Below are positions 12,135 to 21,486 of a stretch of 64,000 nt of DNA, piece by piece. How positions within the stretch are numbered: the first letter of the stretch is position 1; each line of letters begins with the position of its first letter. Below the pieces are notes generated by a model that was given only the letters and a program-made list of their open reading frames with translations, was not told the DNA's origin and ran no database searches. The position numbers and the translations under genes are program-made. Origin of the DNA: Jacaranda mimosifolia (taxonomy: Eukaryota > Streptophyta > Magnoliopsida > Lamiales > Bignoniaceae). The DNA lies in NCBI GenBank assembly GCA_018894105.1, contig CM032131.1:3002501-3066500 (forward strand). The letters are read 5' to 3'.

Positions 12135-13066
12135 ATACTGAAGAGAGGAAACTCCCAGCGAGCTGGAACTTCGTCTTCAAAGAAAAAGAAACTTGCATTT
12201 TCATCATCTAAACCTGCTCCTCTTGAAGTATCTAAAGCTCCTCTTCTGCTCAAATGGTACGATGATTCAAGCTCTAATAATGAAAAATCATCTTCCTCTG
12301 ATAAACATGAGTTCTTAGGGTCTGAGAAACCTGGTATTAAGGACACCCCCATGGGTTCTCCTGAAAAACTAAGTGGTTCAAATGAGGCATTGTCAAGCCC
12401 TAAACCCCCTATTCTAGTCAATCCTGAAGAAATTACTGATTGGAACTTCAATAAGGTCCCTTCTTCTCTCAAATTCCATTTTGTCGAAGTTGAAAATTGT
12501 TTTCTTCAAAGGATTTCTAGTCGAAATTTAAATTGGGGAAGAACGGTTAATTTTGATTCATTACCAAAATCTCCTACAATTGATGTCGTGTGTAAGCTGA
12601 AATGGGATAGTTTTATAACATTAGATGAAAGAGCCTATCCTTGTGATGCTGTTTTATTCAAACCTTATTTTCATTGAATCTAAAAATGAGGCTTCCATTG
12701 AGTCTTATATGTTTGGAAAAAGAATTGTGCTGTCTTTGTCAAAATTGAACTTTATACTTGATCTTCCTGATGATGGTACTAAGTTTTTTAATTTTGGAGA
12801 CTTATCTAAAGCTGATATTTTCTATGATGAAATCACCAAAATATTTTGGGGTGGTTAACAATTTGCTTTATCTAGTGGAACTACTTTAAACAAACTGAAA
12901 ATTGAATATTTTCTGCTTCATAAAATGCTCAGTTGTACTATATTTTCCTCCCCGGTATCTAGTGGTGGTCAGTCCACTGATCTAAATTCCATGAGTCTTT
13001 ATGTGATGACTAAGGCTGTTAGACAGGAACTAGTTAATATTAGCTTCATAATTCTTAAATACACGG
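12135..13066 (+). pseudogene. Sirevirus B third ORF, env-like, start codon lost
   Basis: Same protein as the third ORF of copy A, with better preserved blocks: a Ser/Lys-rich N-terminus, PKPPILVNPEEITDWNF near 12400-12450, then after one frameshift FGKRIVLSLSKLN and LDLPDDGTKF (12710-12790). The initiator reads ATA where copy A has ATG, and a frameshift near 12650 splits it into 12351-12677 and 12625-12858. A run of coding-like sequence continues to about 13060, where a deletion joins it to the LTR. A reverse-strand ORF over 12128-12472 is a composition shadow. Confidence 0.62.
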
Positions 13067-13068
13067 TC

Positions 13069-14214
13069 TTATGAAGATCTTATGAAGATTCTTGTTTGAT
13101 TTACATCTCTATAACTTAGGAAAGAAATCATATTATGTTGAAATCAATTGAATCATCCGTTATTTAAGGAATTAATACATGATTACTAAAATTATCGTGT
13201 TCCCTTATTTATTTCCGACGACTTGTTACCTTAATAAGAACTTATAGTCATTGCAAATAAGCATATAAAAGTGAAATCGTGCAGCATTGTTTCAAGCGAA
13301 TCACTAAGTCGGGAGAGAACTTTGTTAAGTGTCTTGAGGAGTTGTGTGATACTCTTATACACGTTTTATGCTTACGTGTTACTAATTCCTTGCTCTATGT
13401 GTGTTTTCGAGGGACCTTGTAGTTAAGAAAGTCAAGTGGAACTTACCTTCGATGGACCATAGGGAGACGAGGATAAAGTGATTTGTGTCTCAAAAGACCT
13501 AGTGGCAAAGAGGGATGAGAGTCGTACTTGCTCTCAAGGGACCCTGTGAAGAGAACAAATTGGCTCTTGGTAGCTTAAAGTACCTCTAGGTGAAGAAACC
13601 AGTAGGGCGGTATTGTCTGGAATCTTTGGCAGTGTTCTTGGTTTTGGTCTGGAAGAAGAGACTAGAGCTTGCCGTACGAAGTGGTTGCAACTCGTGCATT
13701 AATCTATAGAGGTTGTGCAAGTGATCCAATAGAAGTTCCCCCGAGCCAGTTCACAAGCTGCTGGTTTCACAGTTTTCTGGAATCTATATTATCTCGTCTG
13801 GTATTCCAATTTAGCTCTTTGCAAAGAGCTAATTTTTCACCCTGTTAGGGTGTTTCCAATCCTTTACTTTTCTTATTGTCAAATTATTTCTATTACTTGT
13901 AAAAAACACACTTACTTATTAATTAATTTGATAGGTCCAAAATCCTAAGTGAAAGCTTAAATAGAGGATACAGGCTTGCCTAACCTCTATAAATGCCAAT
14001 GTCATTTTTAATTCTATTTTACTGCTTTACTTATCACTGGTTTGACTGGTAGTTTAACTGAAACTTACAAATTCTAGTCAGTAACTAAAACTATTTTTCT
14101 GCAAAGGACTTAAGTTGTTTTGAAAGGCCAAAAAGTATTTTGAGTGATAATCTTCCGCTGCATTAAAATCCCATAAGCTTAATTCACCTCTCTCTTGGCA
14201 TATAGTCACTCACA
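13069..14214 (+). repeat. 3' LTR of Sirevirus B, first ~145 bp deleted
   Basis: It aligns with 6541-7670 of the shared LTR, ending TCACTCACA at 14214 as the other ends TCACTCACA at 7670. The left border is a deletion junction with a short repeat: TTATGAAGAT occurs twice in a row at 13069-13090. The TATA element is conserved at 13988-13994. Confidence 0.85.
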
Positions 14215-17200
14215 TAGCCCTTCAATGCTCTCGTCTGCCTTATGTTTGATAGTAAAAATCAATTTATAGCTTGCCAATTTTTTTCCTTATGGGATGTATG
14301 TAATCACCCAAGTGCCATTTTTCTCCAATGCTCTAATTTCCTCATCAACCGTTTTCCTCTATTCTTTGTTCCGAAGAGCCTCTTAAACAGAGTTTGGAAC
14401 ATGTACACTATCAAGAGTAGATACAAATGTTTGGTAATATGGTGACAATCTTTCATATGAAACAAATCTGACACCTTTTCTTAGAGCAATTGGAATATTT
14501 AAATTATTTATAACAAATGTTGGATTCTCGGGGACATTTTTTTCTTACCTGAGTGAATTTAAGCAGGCACTGGATTTGGATCAGCCTCTTGGTCAGGTGT
14601 GAGGGGTGTTGTGTTTTCTATCTCCCTTCCTGACTTCATCCTTCTTGAGTAGAAAGTCAGCTCCTTGAGTTCACTATTTTGAGGACAATTGGGACTGTTC
14701 GGGTCAGAGGAAAAAGGAACATCTGTAGGCCTATTTATAGTCAAATTTTCAGATTGTACAGGAATGGGAATACTCTCAAATTGAGGAGACAAGAAACCAA
14801 TGGTTTCTTATTAGTTTAGTTCTGGTTGGACTGGTTGGAGTAGGAAAGAGGTATCCCCAGACTCAATACCCCAAACCTGAAATTCACTCTTGGTCTCCCT
14901 TTAATTTGCAGGTTTCAAAAAAAATAGTTGATGTTCAAAGAATGTGACATCCACTAAGTTGTATAATCTCTTTGTTGTAGCGGAGTGGCACTTATACCCC
15001 TTTTGGTATGGTGAGTACCCCCCAAGAAAGACACATTTGATGGGTTTCGGTTCTATCTTCCCACGATGTTGAGAATGGACACAAACAAAGGTAGAATATC
15101 CAAATACCTTAGGATCTAACGATGAAATGAATTTGATGTGTGAAAAGCATTGAAGAGCAACTTTGCATGGGGTTTGAAACTTAAGTACTCTAGAGGGCAT
15201 TTGATTAATGAGATATGCTATTGTGAGTATTGCTTTTCCCCAAAAGTGTTTTGGCACATGAGTGGTGAACATAAGTGACTTAGCTACCTCTAATATGTGC
15301 CTGTTTTTTCTTTCTGGTACTCCATTTTGCTGAGGGGTGTCAACACAAGAGCCTGAGGGGTGTCAACACAAGAGCCTGAGTGTACAATTCGTTGACTCAT
15401 CAGATAGGTACCCAAGATAGAATTAAAGTACTCTTTGGCATTTTCAATTTTAAGACTTGAATTTTTGTTTGAAATTGTGCCTGTATCATAAAGTTGAAAT
15501 TTTTGAAGATTTGCCCAACATCAGATTTTTCTTTCATTAGGAACACCTAAGTCAGTCTGGTATGATCATCAACAAATGGCATAAACACCTAGCTTCTATT
15601 ATATTTTTTATCCTTGACCACCCCAATACATCACCATGGATCAAAGTAAAGAGAAGAAAAGGCTTATATAAAGAACTAGGATAACAACTGTCAACTGCAA
15701 GTATGTTTTGAAGGTTGACAAACTTCACAATTAAGTAACTTCGGATTTTTATTAATGAATAGTGAAGGAATCAAATTCTTGAGATACAGAAAATTAGGAT
15801 GACCAAGGTGATAGTGCCATGACATAACCTCATTGTCTTTATTGGCATAAGTATTCAAACAAGACTGATCTTAAGTGACGCACCATTTGAATTATTGCTG
15901 ACACTTAAAGGAATCTCATCTTTGAGGAGATATGGTCCAGAACACACCTCAGCACTTAGCATTGCCAATTGTCTTCCCCAAATCTAGTTCCTAAAATTCA
16001 CATTGACTAGGAAAAAAATTAATTACACAATTCAGATCACGGGTTAATTTGCTGATAGAGAGTAAATTGTAGTCCAAATTAGGAACATGAAGAACCAAGT
16101 GAAGAGTCACATCTTTAATGATTTTCCCTTGACTTTAGACAAGGAACCGTTAGCTATTTGAACCATATGATCCCATTACATGGTCTATATTCATCAAATA
16201 TGGTAACATCTCCCGTTATGTGATCTTAAGTTCCTAAATCAACAATCCATGGACTTACATAGCATTTATTAATAGTAAGGGCACTTGGAAGATTACCTTG
16301 CACTTGAAAGATTATAACATTTATGTGCTCACATGCTTGATCCAGAATGAGGCAAGATATTTTGACTGAGGAATTTTTGAAGAACCTCATGTTGTTCTTT
16401 GGTGAATGGACTATTTCAATTTGAACACTTGTAGGAAATGTATGGTCCTTATTGTTATCTGATGTGGCATCAACATTAAGTATGCTCTCTCTATCATTAT
16501 TTCGCCTTGATGGCTTCCAATCATTGGGTTTTCCATAAATTTTCCAACAATTCTCCCTGAGATGCCCTGGTTTGCGATAGTGATCACACCAAGGCCTTCC
16601 TTTTCTCTGTTAGTTGTTAGTATTGTTTGATGGTGGTTCTCATGCTGCTAGAGCATATAGTTTTGAGATCCCAACATCACCTTTTTCCTACTTTCTTCAT
16701 GTCAAACCTCTAAAAAAGCTTCACGAATGCTTGGAAAGGGCTTAGTTCCCATTACATGTCCTTTAACTTTATCTAGATCTTTGTTCAAGCCACGAAGAAA
16801 TCAAAAACATCCTTTTTTTATTCCACGATCTTCCTGTATAAGGTTGTATCTTCTGGGCACTTTCACATGTGGACATCGAACATATCAAGATGTTGCCAGT
16901 AAGGAGTGAGGGTGTTGAAATACTACATGATAGTAAGTTCTCCTTGGCATAGATCATGTTGTTTGGATTCAATTTCAAAAAGTTTTTGAGGTATTTTTAG
17001 AGTTGGAGTATGTTTCTCTCTCTATATCTCAGATTTCTTTTGTTGTTCCATACAAGAGAAAGTTCTCCCCTATCTAATTGTTCATCTAATTATTTATCCA
17101 TGACATCACCATATGATTCTTGGTCTTCCATGGCTTGAACCTTGGATCCTTTTTATCTGGAACAGTAATTTAGCCAGTGAGATATTCATCTTTGCCTCTC

Positions 17201-17367
17201 CCACAGATGAACATCATTATGTACTGACACCATTGGAGAAAATTATGTCCGTTGAGTTTATGCCCTATAACAAATGAACATCATTACGGATTGGGACTAT
17301 TGAAGAAAGTTATGTTCGTTAAGTTTATACCTTATGATGAGAAGAGATGCAATTTTTTATCCTCCAT
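14215..17367 (-). pseudogene. Ty1/copia gag-pol relic (gag to start of RT)
   Basis: A start ATG is readable at 17367. Gag shows the LNGHNFLQW block and a CGRGK block near 17190-17270, and a zinc knuckle (WCDHYRKPGH then C) lies near 16550-16600. A degraded protease site (WIVDLGT, then a stop, then DHMTG) lies near 16215-16255, where Leu replaces the usual Ser of the DSG triplet. GAG-pre-integrase (WHYHLGHPNF) lies near 15790-15830. The largest open piece is the integrase C-terminal half (14901-15272: KHFWGKAILTIAYLINQMPS), then the P-rich linker (14559-14792) and the RT beginning near 14230-14400. Stops are frequent. A 23-bp direct duplication at about 15333-15378 shifts the integrase frame. 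Confidence 0.82.
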
Positions 17368-17507
17368 AATTGTTTGTAGGAGGTATAGTTTCTAGATTGG
17401 AGATGACTTCAGATGTGGAGTTTTGTCTCTTTGCAACTATCCTCAACCTTTTTTTATGAAGAGAAATAGAAAAGAATTAGGTTTTCAGAGCCTAGGCTCT
17501 GATACCA

Positions 17508-17782
17508 TGTAGACCTTCTGAAAGGATATTTTGAGAGAATGAATTGCTATCCCTTTCCATTAATCATAGAGAAATATATACAAAGAAAAGGTTACTAATA
17601 AATCCTAAAAATAAGGAACTAAAATAAGAAAAGATCAACTAAAAATAATTAAAGATAAATTAGAATCAGATCCTAAGATTATCCCTAAAATAAAGACAAG
17701 AGTTCTACTGTACTAGAAATTCAACAAATATAATACAAATGTTTCCATAATATATCATTATGATTATCCTAGGAATCCTACA
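17508..17782 (-). repeat. 5' LTR of the minus-strand Ty1/copia element
   Basis: 275 bp, with matching ends TGTAG...CTACA. Its border is fixed by the abutting primer-binding site (17495-17507, reverse complement of TGGTATCAGAGCC, a perfect initiator-Met tRNA match). No sister LTR is in the window, so age cannot be estimated. Confidence 0.85.
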
Positions 17783-18086
17783 TGAACATTTTCTAAATGT
17801 CAATAGGTGTATTCACATATTTACTCTGTTTTTCTTGTAAGTCTAAGACTTCAATCCAAGTTCTTTTCCTTACTCTACTATCATGTTTCCTCTAAATATT
17901 TAAAGTAGTAAAGACGACACATTTGATAACAAGTTTTAAGACGACAACAACAAACCCTATCAAAACAAGTAGAGTCAACTTCCATCCAAGATGCTATTTA
18001 TCGAAAAAAGCTCACAAAATATGTAAATAACAAGAAGATATTTTAGAGAAATTCAGGAACTTGAATGAATAAGATCAAAATTGTAC
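17783..18086. other. Remainder of host intron between the nest and exon 3 of the DUF1475-type gene
   Basis: No coding match and no further exon of the neighbouring gene could be found here. It is ordinary AT-rich sequence and should be the start of that gene's third intron, into which the transposon nest inserted. Confidence 0.5.
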
Positions 18087-20550
18087 CTTCCTAAACATAT
18101 AAGCAAAACTAGCCAGATCATTGCCCTGATCCAATTTGCTTCCTTGAACACAATCCATGCCTGATACAGTAAAAGGTTACACAAATGTTAGAATACTATT
18201 CATAGTGATAAATATACATATTTGTGACTGTTGAAAGATCAATGCATGGAGTTCATCCAGCCTATGGTCCAAATCATGCTGAGATTTGAAAGACAGTAAG
18301 TTTAACCCACATGTGCACCAATTATAACTATATAGATATATGAGTGATGGAGAGAAAGGAGAGACATCGTGTAAACTGTTATATTCTATACCACTTTTGC
18401 CTGATTTTTGGGATTATTGTAAGGAGAGAACCATATCTGCTTGTAAATATGTCTAATGAAAGATGTGTATACAAAAAAGATTCATAAATCCATTTCAAGC
18501 CTTGAAAATCTAGGGTGCTAAAACTTCAAGGAACTTGGAATCTAGTTATAGTACAGATGCATCCATGAAAGGGAATTAAAGTTTTTTATTCCTTCTTATT
18601 CCAACATCATATAGGTACACACGGAGTCGGCCATGTACGTGCCAGAGTTGGATTCAACTAGCGAACATACATCATATATCATGCATTTAGAGACAAGTTG
18701 TAATTTTGAAATCTTTATTGCAGGCAGCAAATATCCCATATTTTAGAAAATATCTGAGATCTGGTCCTGATAAAATGAAGTCATATTTGAGTATAATAAT
18801 GTATTAAGCAGCAGAGTATGATAGCACTGCATACCCCTATTGCTAGGATATTGACATAGAAATCAACGAGTGTTGCTGCCATCCACCTGTATCAAAAAAT
18901 TACAAAACAAAGTTTCTGAATTGAGATGATTACCCATAATTCAAGTCATTTTTCTTTTCAAATTCAAAATAATAAAGCAAAATGCCAGATGTTAAAAGCA
19001 AGAAATGACTGACATTATCTCAAAACATATAAGACATAATAGAATTAGCTTTGTTAGTCTATCAAAACAAGTAAATTAGGCAGTCAAAATGTATATCAAA
19101 CTCCTCATTGTATAGAAATCATAGATAAGTGCATTAAATTCTTCCAGAAAAGTATTTTTCAAAGGAAGAAGAAACGCAAGGGTGTAAGACAATTCAATAT
19201 TACCACAAAATGCATATTTGTATCTTTTGGTTAACACCATTAACATTCATGATGTTAATATTAATACAAATCCAGATAGATTCAAACATAATTCATAGAG
19301 GAATCCATGGAAAATTATATAACTGCAAGAAGTTGACAAACTTCTCCCGAACTTCATCCTCTATATAATTTGTCCTGTGGCCGATCACAATAAAGTGGCC
19401 AGATGCTCCAGTTTGTCATGAAATAGGTGCAGTTAAGTGCTCGTCTAAACATGGTTCAGTAGCAGAGATAGAGGAGGCCAGGGAGGCCTGTCCCTTTTTC
19501 CATAGCCAAAAACCAACAAACAAAGAAGGTTGGATAAAGGTTCACATTGTGAATATAAAATAGCAGAGAAATAATTGAAAATGTGCAGTTTCCATAGTTA
19601 AAGATGACACTTTACATAATAACAGTTTTACCACTGAGCAGCCAGCAATTCTTTCCAATAATTATACAGTCTCTCTGTATCTGTATGCTCATGTGTGTTG
19701 AGTTTTTGGGTTTCTCATCTAGTAATAATAGGTACAGCTTCCTTCAAATTTATATAGGTTTGCCTTATACCTTTTCTTGCTTTCTTTTCACTTGTTTGCC
19801 ACATGATCCTCTTTTTCTCAAGCAGACTTTCATCATTTTTCCCTCTTAATTAACTCTTCCTTATTTCGCAATCAAAAAATAAAAAAAAAAAAAAGGAAAA
19901 AGAAAAAGAAAGAAAACTCTTCTTTATCAACTTTGCTGCAACTAGTAACTTGTCTTCATGACTATACCAGTTACGCCCCTCACCAAGTTAGCAGCAGCTT
20001 CAATCATCCATAATTAAAACTTTTTTCACTTAGCAAACAAGTACTACTTTGCCCTTTGCAGCCATCATTCTTCCTTAAATATATACATCTTCAGCACCTA
20101 ACAACAAACAAACTAAAGAAGTTCCCAAGAGTGAGATGGATATATATATATATATATATATTATATTTTCAAATTTTAATCTCTAGATAAGTGGACGATT
20201 ATCTTTTGGAATAATTAAACACCTAAAGAAATGGAATGAAAAGAGTGAAATGATCATTCCAGGAAGAAAAGATTCCATTAGAGTTTATAACAAATTCCAT
20301 AATACCAGCATATCAAAAATGACCAAATCCCCCACAAGACAAGAATCCAGCATTACTCTCAATCTTCCAGCAGAACAAGAAGGGAAAAAAAGAAGAAGAA
20401 AGAAAAGATTTGAGAAAACACATACGGAGTGAGAAGTTCTTTGCGGAAAGGGAGTCCATCAGTGGCAATAGTGTAAATAACAGTGGCGGTGATCGCACAT
20501 CCCAATACCAAAAACGAGGTTTTCAGCCCAACTGCAAGTGTTGCCGCCAT
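18087..20550 (-). CDS. DUF1475-type small membrane protein, 3' end not in window
   Basis: Three exons on the minus strand: 20550-20426 (ATG at 20550, MAATLAVGLK...), 18886-18835 and 18160-18087. Introns obey GT-AG (donors GTATGT, GTATGC, GTACAA) and phases 2, 0 and 2 join without a break. The 83 codons give two hydrophobic segments (about residues 6-28 and 68-82) around a conserved RKELLTPWM / TLVDFYVNIL block. I recognise this as the plant DUF1475 family of ~100-residue membrane proteins, function unknown (from memory). An in-frame upstream ATG at 20574 would add eight residues, but the family start fits 20550. The last ~20-30 residues are missing, because right of the third donor lies intron and then 17.8 kb of transposons. 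Read-through of that donor would add a few residues and then a stop. So the gene may splice over a giant intron, be truncated, or be dead. Confidence 0.72.
20141..20161. repeat. (TA)n microsatellite in intron 1
   Basis: About ten TA units in the first intron of the DUF1475-type gene, followed by more AT-rich sequence. A likely length-variable marker. Confidence 0.9.
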
Positions 20551-20704
20551 TGATGAGACCTCTTGAAGCTCCAAAATCTGATTACAATTTGTGGGTTTTT
20601 GGAATTTTAGTCAAGAATGTAGAGAAGAAGAGAGGAGTATATTTAGTATTGTCTAGGCGTTTGAGTGTCGAAAGAATATGAGAAGGCCATGAATCCACGT
20701 CTTC

Positions 20705-20713
20705 AATATATAT
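20705..20713 (-). promoter_or_regulatory. Possible TATA box of the DUF1475-type gene
   Basis: On the minus strand TATATATT lies about 155 bases upstream of the ATG at 20550. Spacing suits a plant promoter with a ~120-base leader. The surrounding sequence is AT-rich, so chance is possible. Confidence 0.3.
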
Positions 20714-21486
20714 GGACCACTTTTAAGGCGAATAATTTTATTTGAGACATCTATATGAAATTTATTGTTTTAATGTTTTGCAAATATTAAATAAAATTTT
20801 ATATTTTACCTACTTTATTAAAACTTTACCCAGCCTTAGTAGGAGAGAGTAAAACATATTAATGATATAGATTAAGGTTTAAAGATGCAAGCCATCCAAG
20901 CAGAGGTAAGCCATGATCATGTTTTTCAATTTTTGGACTCTTGTTCGAATTCGGCCTGAACTTGTAATCACCTTATAGGCTTTTGAATTTAGGATCAAAA
21001 TCGACCTTGAAAATTTTAGTTATTTATAATTTTTTTAAATTAATATATTATTATAATTTCTTCTATAAATGTTTTCTTAAAGAAAAAAAAAAAAAAACTC
21101 GTGAGCCAAACTTGACTTGAGTACGGCTCGATCTTGGATTCGCCAAATTTAAACTTGACCACTTTTTAAGCTAACTCATCAAGCTCTCAAGCTAGTTTGA
21201 TCCGTTTTCTTCCCTAATATAGGTAATTATTTGCATAATTTAATTTAACATTTTAAAAAATATTTTGTTGTTATTTTGTACAAAATCGATTAGCATTACT
21301 CAGTATTTTAAGAGCTTTGGATTATCCAAATTATATTATTTTAGATAATTGCAATTGCCGATACTGAATTTAAAAAATTTGGTCTTATAATTATAAAGCA
21401 CAAAATGTAATCTTTTTCACAAGATATAATGTGCTTGCTTGTGGAAAATTTTCTCAAATCTTATTTCTGTGAGTTAAAAAAATTAA
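20714..21486. other. Upstream region without a gene
   Basis: AT-rich. The part at about 20930-21200 contains GC-richer phrases (GGCTCGATC, CAAGCTCTCAAGCT) around a run of 15 A's near 21081. These resemble dispersed plant repeats, but no ends could be defined. No coding potential seen. Confidence 0.4.

Larger units (their letters stand above)
6397..14214 (+). mobile_element. Sirevirus (Ty1/copia) copy B, decayed
   Basis: LTR (6397-7670), primer site, gag, pol, third ORF and a 5'-truncated 3' LTR (13069-14214) are present. Two large internal losses are visible by comparison with copy A. In the first, the sequence jumps near 11410 from the start of RT to RNase H, so the RT core with its catalytic box is gone. 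In the second, a jump at about 13070-13090 removes the end of the third ORF, both purine tracts and the first ~145 bases of the LTR. The right end (14214) is clean, because the flanking sequence continues in the RT region of a minus-strand copia element. Confidence 0.88.
14215..17782 (-). mobile_element. Older minus-strand Ty1/copia element, interrupted by the Sireviruses
   Basis: Reading leftwards: 5' LTR (17508-17782), primer site abutting it (17495-17507), gag, zinc knuckle, protease, integrase and the start of RT, which is cut off at 14215 by the right end of Sirevirus B. The rest of RT, RNase H and the other LTR should lie beyond the left edge of the window. Its gag and protease blocks differ from those of the Sireviruses, so it is a different Ty1/copia lineage. 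The sequence right after the LTR (TGAAC, 17783-17787) would be its target duplication, but the partner copy is not in view. Confidence 0.85.

Noticed and set aside
12128..12472. Minus-strand 114-residue ORF
   Set aside because: It lies opposite the third ORF of Sirevirus B, whose plus strand has the recognisable domain and a matching copy in A.
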